Assembly: GCF_010915725.1 (NCBI RefSeq)
Contig: NZ_JAAIJR010000014.1
Coordinates: 1-64,000, forward strand
Length of the DNA: 64,000 nucleotides
Reading direction: 5' to 3'
Source: Thiorhodococcus mannitoliphagus
GTDB lineage: Bacteria > Pseudomonadota > Gammaproteobacteria > Chromatiales > Chromatiaceae
The notes beneath the pieces are model-generated. The model was not told the DNA's origin and did no database searches. It saw only the letters and a list, made by a program, of their open reading frames with translations. This document shows positions 50,761 to 60,353 of this stretch, in pieces. The position numbers and the translations under genes are program-made. The first letter of the stretch is position 1. Every line of letters starts with the position of its first letter.

Positions 50761-52095
50761 ATGGCTATTTGTGAATCATCGGAACGCTCGTCTGGACCAA
50801 GACCGACCAGGGCGCAGCGACGAAACCGAGCGACGGGCACCACAACGCCGCCTCCTGATGTCGCCGACGCGCCTGCAGATCTTTCCGCCCGCATCCGCGC
50901 CGAGCGGGTCGGCTTGGTCTACGGCAATACGCGGCCAGCCCTGTTCGCCAACCTGCTCACAGCCCTTCTAGCACTGGTCATTGTCTTCCCAGAGGCTCCC
51001 GTCATCGCCTCGGGAACCTGGCTGACAGGCATGCTGATCATTTCGGCGGTCCGCTGGTGGATGAAGCTGGCGCGGGATCGCGAGGCCAAGACGGTACAGA
51101 CGCCGCCCGCGGTCTGGGCAAGGCGCCTGACCATTCTGGTCATCATCAACGGTCTTTGGTGGGGCGCCATCGGCGTCCTACTGCTGCTCTATGCCGCCCC
51201 CGTGAAAGCAGGCTTCGCCACCTTCATCCTGGGCGGCATGATCGCGGGCGCCGTCGCCACACTGGGGCCTTTGCGCTCCGCCTACCTGGGCTTCACCATC
51301 CCCATGGCCGGCTCACTGGCTGGCATACTGCTTTGGCAGAACGAGCCGGACGCCGCCGTCATGTCTGCCCTGGTCATCGCCTTTGAACTCGCCATGATCG
51401 GAACCGCCTTGCACGTCAGCAAGATCGTCAGCCGCAACATCGAGCTGAGACTGCACAACGAGACGCTGGTGCAATCCTTGACTGCGGCGAACCTGAGCCT
51501 CAAGCACGAGGTCGAGGAACGCAAACGCGCAGAGAAGCGTAGCGACTTCCTGGCCACGCACGATCTCTTGACCGGTTTACCCAACCGAAGGGTGCAGAAG
51601 GACAGATTCGATCACGCCATCGCCCGGACATCCCACCAAGACGGTCGAGCGGCCATCTTCTTCATTGATCTGGACCGCTTCAAGGCGATCAACGACACCT
51701 TAGGACACCCTGCCGGCGACGTCCTGCTGCGCACCCTGGCCGATCGGCTACGTGGGTCTTTACGGCCCGGCGATTCGGTCTGCCGACATGGCGGCGACGA
51801 GTTCTTGCTTCTGCTGGCCGATGCCGCCGATCACACTAGAGTGTCCTCGGTCGCAGAGCGCATCATTCAGTCGCTGAGCAACCCGGTCGAGATCAATGGG
51901 GAGTGCGTCGAAATCGGGTGCAGCATTGGCATCAGCCTCTGCCCGGACGATGGGGACGATTTCGAGCTATTGATCCAACGCGCCGACAAGGCACTGTATC
52001 GCGCCAAGCGCGACGGCCGGGGGAACTACAGGTTCTTCGCTCAGGAACTCGACGAGCAGGAGCCGCGCACCCTGAGCGCCGAGCAGGCGTCTTGA
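50761..52095 (+). CDS. Membrane-bound diguanylate cyclase
   Basis: The N-terminal membrane domain has about six helices (for example FANLLTALLALVIVFPEAPV, LTILVIINGLWWGAIGVLLL, FATFILGGMIAGAVATL), then a coiled-coil linker (LVQSLTAANLSLKHEVEERK) and a GGDEF domain with HGGDEF and an RPGD inhibitory site. It should make c-di-GMP at the inner membrane. The start is uncertain: the frame is open to a GTG at 50614, while ATG at 50761 still leaves about 60 polar residues before the first helix. It is convergent with the exopolysaccharide locus, whose activity c-di-GMP commonly controls. Confidence 0.85.
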   Translation: MAICESSERSSGPRPTRAQRRNRATGTTTPPPDVADAPADLSARIRAERVGLVYGNTRPALFANLLTALLALVIVFPEAPVIASGTWLTGMLIISAVRWWMKLARDREAKTVQTPPAVWARRLTILVIINGLWWGAIGVLLLLYAAPVKAGFATFILGGMIAGAVATLGPLRSAYLGFTIPMAGSLAGILLWQNEPDAAVMSALVIAFELAMIGTALHVSKIVSRNIELRLHNETLVQSLTAANLSLKHEVEERKRAEKRSDFLATHDLLTGLPNRRVQKDRFDHAIARTSHQDGRAAIFFIDLDRFKAINDTLGHPAGDVLLRTLADRLRGSLRPGDSVCRHGGDEFLLLLADAADHTRVSSVAERIIQSLSNPVEINGECVEIGCSIGISLCPDDGDDFELLIQRADKALYRAKRDGRGNYRFFAQELDEQEPRTLSAEQAS

Positions 52096-52224
52096 AACCT
52101 AGGCTCCGCACCTCTGCAACTATTGAAAATTAGGCTGTTTAGGCCAGTTCGCTCATGAGGCGATCTTTTTTCAGACAGCTTCTTACCGACATGCGCAGCT
52201 CTCACCCCCGGCCGAGCCCCCGTC

Positions 52225-54117
52225 TCAGGCCAGAGTGCGCTTATGGAAGGCGGCAAACATCATCAGGCTCCAGATCGCGGGGCTGAAGTCCCGCATTCCG
52301 GACTGATGCTGATCAAGGATCCAACGCACGCGCTTTTCATCGAAGAATCCCGTATCCATCAAGCTTGCTCCAAGCAGCAGCTGCCGAACCCGTTCACGTA
52401 GCGGTCCACGAAACCAGGAGGCCAGGGGCACCGCGAACCCCATCTTCGGCCGATAGAGCGTCTCGCGGCCGAGATGAGGCTCCAATGCCTTTTTGAAGAT
52501 CCACTTCCCTTCCCGGCCAGACAACTTGAGGTCCGGCGACAATCCTGAGACCCAATCCAGGAACATGTGATCCAGGATCGGCACCCTGACTTCCAGGCCA
52601 TGGGCCATGCTTGCCCGATCCACCTTGGTCAGTATGTCGCCGGCCAGGTAGGTCTTCATATCCAGGTATTGCACCCGGGACAAGGGATGCTCGGGAGCCC
52701 GCTCGGCATGGTGTCTGATCACCTCGACCGCGCGATAGCCCTGGAGTTCGCGCTCGAGCCTTGGCGAAAACAGATCCTTGCGTACCTGACTCCCCAGGAT
52801 GGAGACGCTCTCGCAATAGCCTTCAAGCGAATCCAAGGCGAGGGCCTGAAGGGTCGACTTGGCCCGCAGAACCTTGGGCGCCCAATCCGCCTTGGGATAG
52901 AGCGCCCCCAGCAGACCGAAGACCGGACCTCTGAACCATTGCGGAATCGGACCGCGCAGCTGCTCCTCGTAAAGATGCCAGCGATAGCGACGGTAACCGG
53001 CGAAACTCTCGTCGCCGCCATCGCCCGACAGGCAAACCGTTACGCGCTTGCGCGCCAGTTCGCAGACCCGATAGGTGGGCATCGCTGAACTGTCCGCATA
53101 GGGCTCGTCATAGATCCCGGCCAGACGCTCAATCAGATCGAAGTCGTCCGGGTCAACCGCGTCGACATAATGGTCGGTCGCATAACGCCGGGCGACCTGC
53201 TCGGCGAAGGCGCTTTCGTTGAAGGCTGGATCCCCGAACGAAATCGAACAGGTATTGACGGGGCGATCCGAGAGCCCCGCCATCATGGCGACTACAGCAC
53301 TCGAATCGACGCCGCCTGATAGAAAAGCCCCGAGCGGTACTTCCGCGACCAAACGAATGCGCACCGCTTCGCGCAGACGCTCGATGAGCTGACCAGCTGC
53401 CTCGTCGGCATCGCGCACGCCGTTCGAGCGAAAGGACACATCCCAATACTCCCGCGGCTCGGGCAAGCAGCGCTGCCCTCTCTTGAGCGTCAGCATGTGG
53501 CCGGGGGGCAGCTTCCTTACGGACTTGAAGATACTGCGAGGATCCGGGATATAGCCATAGGCGAAATAGTCCTCGACGGCTCGTGGATCCATCTCGCGCG
53601 AGAGTGAGTCATCGACCAGCAGGGCCTTGATCTCGGAACCGAACAGCAAGTGCCCATCGGGCAGCAAGGCGTAATGCAGAGGTTTAATACCGAGCCGGTC
53701 GCGCGCCAAGAACAGGGTTTCGCGGTTGCGATCCCAGAGGGCAAAGGCGAACATGCCGCGAAAACGCTCTACGCAGCGGTCTCCCCACTCCTCCCAGGCA
53801 TGGACGATCACCTCCGTATCGCTGTGGGTGCGGAAGACATGGCCGCTGTCGGTCAGTTCGCGCGCCAGGTCTTGGAAGTTGTAGATCTCGCCGTTGTAGA
53901 CCACGACGACGGTGTGGTCCTCATTGAAGAGCGGCTGATGGCCACCCGAGAGGTCGATGATCGAGAGCCGCCGGTGGGCAAGCCCTACGCCAGGCTCGCA
54001 GTGCAACCCGCCATCATCCGGACCCCGGTGATGGAGGGACTGGTTCATGCGGGACAACAGCGCTTCGTCGACTGGTCTCCGCTCGCGGGTATCGAAGATA
54101 CCTGAAATTCCACACAT
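52225..54117 (-). CDS. Asparagine-synthase-like amidotransferase of the exosortase A locus
   Basis: The 630-residue enzyme has an N-terminal class II glutamine amidotransferase domain (Cys2 of MCGISGIFD as nucleophile, SLHHRGPDD, HRRLSIIDLSGGHQP) and a C-terminal synthetase domain with PP-motif LSGGVDSSAVVA. Such proteins are a fixed part of XrtA exopolysaccharide loci, where they are thought to amidate a sugar or peptide component. ATG at 54117 places Cys at position 2, which the mechanism requires. Confidence 0.92.
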   Translation of the reverse strand: MCGISGIFDTRERRPVDEALLSRMNQSLHHRGPDDGGLHCEPGVGLAHRRLSIIDLSGGHQPLFNEDHTVVVVYNGEIYNFQDLARELTDSGHVFRTHSDTEVIVHAWEEWGDRCVERFRGMFAFALWDRNRETLFLARDRLGIKPLHYALLPDGHLLFGSEIKALLVDDSLSREMDPRAVEDYFAYGYIPDPRSIFKSVRKLPPGHMLTLKRGQRCLPEPREYWDVSFRSNGVRDADEAAGQLIERLREAVRIRLVAEVPLGAFLSGGVDSSAVVAMMAGLSDRPVNTCSISFGDPAFNESAFAEQVARRYATDHYVDAVDPDDFDLIERLAGIYDEPYADSSAMPTYRVCELARKRVTVCLSGDGGDESFAGYRRYRWHLYEEQLRGPIPQWFRGPVFGLLGALYPKADWAPKVLRAKSTLQALALDSLEGYCESVSILGSQVRKDLFSPRLERELQGYRAVEVIRHHAERAPEHPLSRVQYLDMKTYLAGDILTKVDRASMAHGLEVRVPILDHMFLDWVSGLSPDLKLSGREGKWIFKKALEPHLGRETLYRPKMGFAVPLASWFRGPLRERVRQLLLGASLMDTGFFDEKRVRWILDQHQSGMRDFSPAIWSLMMFAAFHKRTLA

Positions 54118-54309
54118 AGCTTTCGATCCTGTTTCGTCAAGTCTCACAGCGCATCCGGACCACGAGTCCTCCTGTCACGCCTAGATTCCAGGCGCGTTGG
54201 CGTTGCTCGAGGCCAACTCAGTGCGCTTTGAATGCTGCTTATCAAGCTTCCCGAATCCCGCCACTTGAGCGTCGATTGCAGCCGCCGGACCGAACTCAGC
54301 GGACATGTG

Positions 54310-54454
54310 CTAGCGAGGCTTCACCTCAGACCGACGAGTCATGCCATCGGGATCGCTATCGTCGGTTCGATACCGATACCGACGGCTTGGATGGTCGGAG
54401 GCTTCATCGAAATTTGACTCAGCTGCAAGCATTTTGCGCCCTCAAGGATTCTAG
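54310..54454 (+). repeat. Interspersed repeat family A, copy A5
   Basis: It runs from CTAGCGAGGCTTCACCTCAG to GGATTCTAG with a short core (two CGATAC units). It lies between the amidotransferase gene and the end of the glycosyltransferase gene, inside the exopolysaccharide locus. Confidence 0.85.
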
Positions 54455-54470
54455 TCGACCCGGGCCCGCT

Positions 54471-55610
54471 TCAGAGGAGATCAGCATAGACCTGCATGTA
54501 GCGCTCGACCATGACATCCAGGCTGAAGTCGCGCTCAGCGCGCTCCCGCGCCTGCTCTGCATGCATCGCCAGCACCTGGGGCTGTTGCGCATAATGGCGC
54601 AAACGATCGACGATCGCGGCGGGATTGGCCCTGGGGACGAGATAGCCGGTCACGCCCGGATCGACCAGCTCGGCATTCCCCCCAACCTGGGTTGCGATGA
54701 CCGGCAAGCCGCTCGCCATGGCCTCCAGAATGGTGTTGGAGATCCCTTCGCCCAGTGACGGCAGCACGAAGACATCGAGCGCACGCAGACAATCCGGTAT
54801 GTCGTCCCGCCTCCCTGCCAGCCAGACGCTAGATTCCAGGCCGGCCTCGCGCACCAAGGACTCGATGGGCTTCCGCTGAGAGCCATCACCCACGATGACC
54901 AGCCGAAAGCGCCCCAAGCCCTCAGGTTCGGATGCGACCAAGGCGACAAAGGCCCGAACCAGTGTCATCTGATCCTTCACCTGTTCCAGACGTCCAACGG
55001 TGCCGATCACCAGGTGCTCAGGACCGGCAAATCCATCCGGCAAGACGCCGCGACACCCTTGAGGCTTGGAGCAGGGATGGAAGCGTTGGATATCGACTCC
55101 ATTGCGTATGGTGGCGATTCGCTCGGGCTTGACCCCAATATCGGCGACGAGATAGGACTCCAGGTCACGCGACAGCGGGATATAGCGATGGACGAGCGGC
55201 CGGAACACCTGGCGCAACCAGCGATACTTTAGGCTGGTGTTGTCGAGATCATGCACATCGCGTCCGTGCTCGCCATGCACCCGCCCAGGAACACCCGCCA
55301 ACCAGGCGGACATCTGGCACTCGAGTGCCGAGAGATTGCGCGTGTGCACAATGGCCGGACGCAGGCGGCGCAGCAGCCGCCAAAGCCGCACGAAAAGCCA
55401 GAGATCCTGGCCCTCGCGCTTGTGGAGCGCGTAGACATCGACATTTGGCTGGATACGTCGCCTAAACTGCTCGTCGTACCGATCCAGACAGATGATGGTA
55501 TGCCGGAAGCGCCCGGTCGGGATCCGATTGATCAGATTGACCAGACCATTTTCCAGGCCACCGACATCCAAGCGGTGAATGATGTGTGCCACTAATGGAG
55601 GCTGAGACAT
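54471..55610 (-). CDS. XrtA-system glycosyltransferase (family-4 type, TIGR03088-like)
   Basis: The roughly 380-residue GT-B enzyme begins PPLVAHIIHRLDVGGLENGL, the mark of the TIGR03088 group. It has the C-terminal donor site (VIGTVGRLEQVKDQ, PSLGEGISNTILEAMASGLP, VGGNAELVDPG). It should add a sugar to the lipid-linked repeat unit at the inner membrane. The ATG at 55610 fits family starts; another at 55640 overlaps the exosortase stop. Confidence 0.9.
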   Translation of the reverse strand: MSQPPLVAHIIHRLDVGGLENGLVNLINRIPTGRFRHTIICLDRYDEQFRRRIQPNVDVYALHKREGQDLWLFVRLWRLLRRLRPAIVHTRNLSALECQMSAWLAGVPGRVHGEHGRDVHDLDNTSLKYRWLRQVFRPLVHRYIPLSRDLESYLVADIGVKPERIATIRNGVDIQRFHPCSKPQGCRGVLPDGFAGPEHLVIGTVGRLEQVKDQMTLVRAFVALVASEPEGLGRFRLVIVGDGSQRKPIESLVREAGLESSVWLAGRRDDIPDCLRALDVFVLPSLGEGISNTILEAMASGLPVIATQVGGNAELVDPGVTGYLVPRANPAAIVDRLRHYAQQPQVLAMHAEQARERAERDFSLDVMVERYMQVYADLL

Positions 55611-55632
55611 GGCTTCCGAAACGTTACGAGTC

Positions 55633-57165
55633 TCAATCATTCCGGGTACGACCCGACGGATTGCGCAAACTGGCGTCCAGAAGCGGCAACATCTCCTCCG
55701 TGAAGTCTTGCAAGCGCTGACGCGCCGGCTCCGTCTTCAGATCGATCGGCGTGTACAAGACGATGAGCGCCTCATTCCGCGGCCGGCCCGAAAGCAGGGC
55801 CAAAACCTCTTGGATCTTGGCGAAATGCGACCGATTCGTCTCATGCCCATCGACCCAATACCAGGACCAGACCAGGAGCCCCTGGCTCGACGACCCAAGT
55901 CGCGCCTCGGTGACGGTCAACTTCCGGTCAGCCAGCCTGAGTGTTCGGGTCGAGCGCTCGAATTGGCGCCAGACAGGATCCTTCTCCACCACCAAGAGGT
56001 TTTCCGAATTGACCATTTCACCACCAGCTTGGCGATAGAGGGCCAGATAGACACCCACCTGGTCGTCCAGCCGTGCGAAGTCGCGGCGCGACTCCTCGGA
56101 CATGCCCATATAACGTGGCGACCAGTCCGTTAGGCGCTCATCCATGGCCCGCCATCCAGCCTGCCCAGCTGGTATCTCGAATGCCGGCCACTGGGGATCG
56201 GCCTCGGCGCGAGACTCTGTGAGCATTCCCAGAAGCGGCCAGACTGCGAGCAGTGCTAAGCCAAACAGGACCACCGGCCACTCACCAACCGTCGCTCGCG
56301 AGGAGAGCCTGGCAGTCCCAACAGGAGGCGTCGGCGTTGTCGCCACCTTCTCCTCCAGACCTCGCTCGGACCAAATGTTGCCGACCGCAAAGAGGATGAA
56401 CATGACCAGGCCAAAAAACACCCACCCATAGATGAGATGATCGACCCCGACGGCCAGACGCATACCGCTCAGATGGCCAAGCATCACGATCAGATAGGCC
56501 CGCAGACCATTGGCCAAAATGGGCACGACAATCGAGGCGGCGACGAAGACCAAACGGCGCCAGAGTGAACGGTAATTCAAATAGGCAAAGAGCACCCCCA
56601 GAAAGAGCGAGGCGATCAGATAGCGAATCCCGCTACAGGCCGTCACGACCGACCAATCGCCGCTCGGGATACTGAAAAAGGTCCCCTCCCAATAGACCGG
56701 GATGCCCGAAAGCCGAAGCATACCCACCGTGAAGGAGGCGGTGAACTGCATCAGTGGATAGACGAGTTCCTCGCCCATGGGTACCGCGAAGAACAGAAAG
56801 CCCAGCGGGAAAGCGAGATAGCGCAACGCCGCCAGCCCGAATATCAGCCAAACCAGGATCGGAATCATGACCACGGCGGCCAGTTGCTCGATCACCAGAA
56901 CGTCAGCCAGCCGCGCCAGCAGCCAAGCGAAGCCATTGATGGCAACGAATGGCAGGGCCCGCCAATCGGCCCGGTAGGGGATCGAGCCAAGCCCCGAACG
57001 TTCGCGCCACACCAGATAAAGAGCAATCGGCAAGACCACGAAGCCGTGAGCAAAGGTCTCGGACCTCTCCCAGATGCTCACCATGCTCGCAAAGGTCGGC
57101 CAGAAAAGCGCCCCCAGAATCAGGATCGAGAGCCCCCCCCACAACAGCCTCGTCCGCATCAACAT
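55633..57165 (-). CDS. xrtA: Exosortase A fused to an EpsI domain
   Basis: In 510 residues there are about eight membrane helices with the exosortase triad: Cys177 in VVTACSGIRY, Arg in ANGLRAYLI (about 223) and His in GVDHLIYGW (about 242). The EpsI-type (DUF3485) periplasmic part follows (about 310-510, WRAMDERLTDWSPRYMG, WYWVDGHETNRS). Exosortases cleave PEP-CTERM tails after export. The gene overlaps both neighbours by a few bases, so it is in the same operon. The surface protein at 6723 is the only candidate substrate in the window. Confidence 0.93.
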   Translation of the reverse strand: MLMRTRLLWGGLSILILGALFWPTFASMVSIWERSETFAHGFVVLPIALYLVWRERSGLGSIPYRADWRALPFVAINGFAWLLARLADVLVIEQLAAVVMIPILVWLIFGLAALRYLAFPLGFLFFAVPMGEELVYPLMQFTASFTVGMLRLSGIPVYWEGTFFSIPSGDWSVVTACSGIRYLIASLFLGVLFAYLNYRSLWRRLVFVAASIVVPILANGLRAYLIVMLGHLSGMRLAVGVDHLIYGWVFFGLVMFILFAVGNIWSERGLEEKVATTPTPPVGTARLSSRATVGEWPVVLFGLALLAVWPLLGMLTESRAEADPQWPAFEIPAGQAGWRAMDERLTDWSPRYMGMSEESRRDFARLDDQVGVYLALYRQAGGEMVNSENLLVVEKDPVWRQFERSTRTLRLADRKLTVTEARLGSSSQGLLVWSWYWVDGHETNRSHFAKIQEVLALLSGRPRNEALIVLYTPIDLKTEPARQRLQDFTEEMLPLLDASLRNPSGRTRND

Positions 57166-58391
57166 GGCGCCTTCCCTCCGATGGCGATTGATTGAGCCTC
57201 CCCGAGCAAGGGAAGGAGTCGCTCCAGACTAGCCTCCCAAACGAAATCGCGTTCGATGAGCGCGCGGGCCGACGGTCCCATATCGGCGTATCCCCCGGAC
57301 AGCAGGCGCACCAACTGAGCGACGAAGGCATCGGGGTCAGCGGCGACCAGCACGTGACGGCCAGACTCGGCCGGAATCCCCTCCAGCGCCTGAGGCGTCG
57401 TCACGACGGGCCGCCCCATTGACATCGCCTCGAGCACCTTATTCTGGATGCCCCTGGCAATGCGCAGCGGAACCACGACGGCGGTCGCGTGCTGAAGGTA
57501 GGGCCTGACATCCGGAACGCTACCCGTAACCCTGACACCAGGGACTTGACCGAGCGCGCGAACCGGGGGCGTTGGATTCATGCCAACGACATGGAACTCG
57601 ACCTGTGGAAAAACCCGTCTCACCTTGGGCAGGATCGACTCGACGAACCAGATCGCCCCATCCCCGTTCGCCCAGTAATCCATGGCCCCAGTGAAAACGA
57701 GCCTCAGTCCCTCTCCAGCGAAAGGCGATGGACGCGAGGGGTCGGCCGAAAAATAATCGGCGTCCACGCCATTGCGCATCACGAACACAGCGTCAGGATC
57801 GACACCAGGCCCTTGGGTGAAGAGCGCCGCCTCCTGTCCCGAGACGAAAAGGCTGGCATCGAAACGCGCCGCGACCTTGCGCTCGAAATCAGCCAGTCGC
57901 TCGGCCTCGCGCCGATAGATCCAGGACATGGGAAACGGCTTGGAAAGACTGTACTGACGCCACTTGTCGGAGTCCACGTCGACGAAATCGATCAGGCGAC
58001 GCATCCCATCGAACTCATGTCCCAACACGAATTGGGCCATCCCGGAGGAATACACGAGCACGTGTCGAATCGGATAGACAGGCAGCAGATCGCGAATCCA
58101 AGTGTCTAAACTGGTGCTCCGATAATAGGGCAGCGTAAGCGGCTCGCCCTTCAGTAGCCCGATCAAGCTTCTCAGCTTCGCCAAAGGCGGCGACAGGGTG
58201 CCGAACCAGGTGGTTTCACAATAGTGACTCAGCCGCTCGCGGTACTTGGCATCCGACTTGGAGTCGATAAAGGTGGCCAAATGGACCCGATAGTGGCCGC
58301 TCAGATAGCGCAACAGATGAAAAGAGCGAATCTTGTCGCCTTTGTTCGGCGGATAGGGGATGCGATGGACCAAAAAGAGCAGATCTTCCAT
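57159..58391 (-). CDS. XrtA-system glycosyltransferase (TIGR03087-like)
   Basis: The 410-residue protein starts LLFLVHRIPYPPNKGDKIRS, the signature of TIGR03087 sugar transferases found beside exosortase A. The C-terminal GT-B donor region includes LVFTGAMDYWANGDGAIWFV and IARGIQNKVLEAMSMGRPVV. It should act in repeat-unit assembly of the exopolysaccharide on the cytoplasmic side. It overlaps the exosortase start by seven bases. Confidence 0.92.
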   Translation of the reverse strand: MEDLLFLVHRIPYPPNKGDKIRSFHLLRYLSGHYRVHLATFIDSKSDAKYRERLSHYCETTWFGTLSPPLAKLRSLIGLLKGEPLTLPYYRSTSLDTWIRDLLPVYPIRHVLVYSSGMAQFVLGHEFDGMRRLIDFVDVDSDKWRQYSLSKPFPMSWIYRREAERLADFERKVAARFDASLFVSGQEAALFTQGPGVDPDAVFVMRNGVDADYFSADPSRPSPFAGEGLRLVFTGAMDYWANGDGAIWFVESILPKVRRVFPQVEFHVVGMNPTPPVRALGQVPGVRVTGSVPDVRPYLQHATAVVVPLRIARGIQNKVLEAMSMGRPVVTTPQALEGIPAESGRHVLVAADPDAFVAQLVRLLSGGYADMGPSARALIERDFVWEASLERLLPLLGEAQSIAIGGKAPC

Positions 58392-58404
58392 GATGGAGCG
58401 CGTC

Positions 58405-59451
58405 CTAGCCTAGGTACTTCGAAATGAAGGGACCCATCATCCGACTGAGCGGCAAGGGAAGACGCCTCCAGCCCGCGATGAAGAGACTGTATTTCGGGTT
58501 GAGCGGGTTGACGTCCGGCACTTCGGTCGAGCGGACCAAATGAAACTCATAGCTCATGGGTTCCGGCTCGAACCCCCAATTGCGTTTGAAGTCGAAGGCG
58601 CCGGTGCCAATCTTGCTGCGCCCAAAGTCGAACACCTGGATGCCACGCTCGCAAGCGCGACGCATGACCTCCCAATACATGAAGTCATTCGCCTTGCAGG
58701 CTCGCGCCTCAGCGGATCCCCCGCCGTAATAGGGAAGCACCTCATCGCGAAATAGGAAGCTAAGCACACCCGCGACCACCTTGCCACCATGGTGCACGGT
58801 CAGAATCTCGCAATCATCGCCAAAGACATCCTTCAGAACGTGAAAGTAGCGCTTCGAAAACACGGGTGTACCGAGATTACGCACGCTCTCCGAATAGATG
58901 CGATGAATTGTGTCAACATCCGAGTCGAGGCGGCTTTCCAAAGCAGCCTGCATCCCCTTACGAACCATTGCTCGCTGCTTGCGTGGGATGGCCAGCAGAT
59001 TTCTCTCCGGGTCCGGATCGATCGCCTTGCGAAAGGTGACATAGAGATCCTTGCGCGGCCAATCCTCGTGACAGCGCGACCGACAACGCAATTCGAGATG
59101 ATCGACGCCCAATGACTCAGCCAAACGACAGGCCTCAGCGTCCAACCGCTCGCAAACGCCCGCCGAAACGCCGACGCTTCCGCCATAGACGCAAAATGGT
59201 GTCGAGACGAGCCCGTTGCCAAACAAGCGACTGCGGATGTGACCCAAGGGCAGAACGCCCAGGATCTCCCCCGCCTCCGACTCCGCATAAAGAAAATAGG
59301 CCGAGTGCCCAAAGGCTTCCTCGAGCACCCTCCTCCAACCGGCACGATGAAAAAAAGTCGCCTGAGGCATACGCTCAACAAAGGCGTCCCAGCGGGCTGA
59401 GTCAGCCGGCTCGAGTTGGCGAATCCGAACCCCATCCGGTGACGGCATCAA
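58405..59451 (-). CDS. FemAB-like protein of the XrtA locus
   Basis: The 348-residue GNAT-like protein has DSARWDAFVERMPQATFFHR, LRSRC-type strands, YYGGGSAEARACKANDFMYW and FDFGRSKIGTGAFDFKRNWG. FemAB family members transfer aminoacyl groups; the XrtA-associated branch probably modifies the polysaccharide or its anchor. It begins with a four-base overlap with the deacetylase gene. Confidence 0.9.
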   Translation of the reverse strand: MMPSPDGVRIRQLEPADSARWDAFVERMPQATFFHRAGWRRVLEEAFGHSAYFLYAESEAGEILGVLPLGHIRSRLFGNGLVSTPFCVYGGSVGVSAGVCERLDAEACRLAESLGVDHLELRCRSRCHEDWPRKDLYVTFRKAIDPDPERNLLAIPRKQRAMVRKGMQAALESRLDSDVDTIHRIYSESVRNLGTPVFSKRYFHVLKDVFGDDCEILTVHHGGKVVAGVLSFLFRDEVLPYYGGGSAEARACKANDFMYWEVMRRACERGIQVFDFGRSKIGTGAFDFKRNWGFEPEPMSYEFHLVRSTEVPDVNPLNPKYSLFIAGWRRLPLPLSRMMGPFISKYLG

Positions 59452-60353
59452 GCTGACTCCGAACTGTCTGGATGCGCGGGCAGGAATATCCGATCCATGC
59501 GGTCCCAGGTGAAATCGCGGAGCAAATGACGCACGCGAGACTCCATGCGGGATAGATTGAGGTAGTGCCTAAAGCGCGTCCTAGATGACAATCCTTGCAC
59601 CCTAGGCTGTTCAGGATCCATCTCCCAGGGGTGAAAATAGAAAATACCAGCTTGCTTTTCCAAGCGATTCAATCGTTCGAAGGCCCAACGAGAAACGCCG
59701 TAAGGGTAAAGACGAAAATAACCTCCGCCACCGCACGGGATTCGGCGCCCCAGGAGTTCGATGGTCGAGATGGGGATCTCGATGAAGGCGGAATCTCCCG
59801 GAATCGGATTGAATCTGAAACGCGGCGCCTCCGGCATCCCATAGTGATCGTGCCGGATAGGGTAGACGCTCGAACTGTAAACATAGCCAGCCTCGCGCAG
59901 GGCTTCGTGCGCCCAGGGCGTGGACCCGTCGATCGAATAGCTGGCGGCACGGTAACCCTTGACCTCCACGCCCGCAATGTCTTCGAGCAACGACTTGGTT
60001 CTGCAGATGTCCTCGAAGAAGGCATGACGATCCTGCCGAGTCACTCGGACATGAGAGTAACCGTGACTCGCCAACTCGTGACCCTGCCCCACCAATTCGC
60101 GGATCAGTCCAGGATGACGCTCCGCGACGCAGCCAAGCGTGAAGAAGGTCGCTGACACACCATGCTCTGCAAGCTGCGCAAGTACGAGGTGCAGATTGCG
60201 CTCGATACGCGTTGCAAAGGATGGCCAAGCGTCGCGCGAGACATGTGACTCGAAGGCAGAGACCTGGTAATAGTCTTCCACATCAATGGTCATTGCGTTG
60301 GCTGGGCCTTTCCGACGGTGGAGAGCATGTGCTGGGCGGGCATTCATTCCCAA
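59448..60353 (-). CDS. XrtA-system polysaccharide deacetylase (DUF3473)
   Basis: In 301 residues the carbohydrate esterase-4 fold starts MTIDVEDYYQVSAFES with the metal/catalytic Asp. It continues with GVSATFFTLG, HELASHGYSH (metal His pair) and GYRAASYSID, then the DUF3473 C-terminus (FYFHPWEMDPEQPR). It removes N-acetyl groups from the polymer. The longer start at 60353 has GAGGA upstream; an internal ATG just before TIDVEDYY is possible. Confidence 0.9.
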   Translation of the reverse strand: MGMNARPAHALHRRKGPANAMTIDVEDYYQVSAFESHVSRDAWPSFATRIERNLHLVLAQLAEHGVSATFFTLGCVAERHPGLIRELVGQGHELASHGYSHVRVTRQDRHAFFEDICRTKSLLEDIAGVEVKGYRAASYSIDGSTPWAHEALREAGYVYSSSVYPIRHDHYGMPEAPRFRFNPIPGDSAFIEIPISTIELLGRRIPCGGGGYFRLYPYGVSRWAFERLNRLEKQAGIFYFHPWEMDPEQPRVQGLSSRTRFRHYLNLSRMESRVRHLLRDFTWDRMDRIFLPAHPDSSESA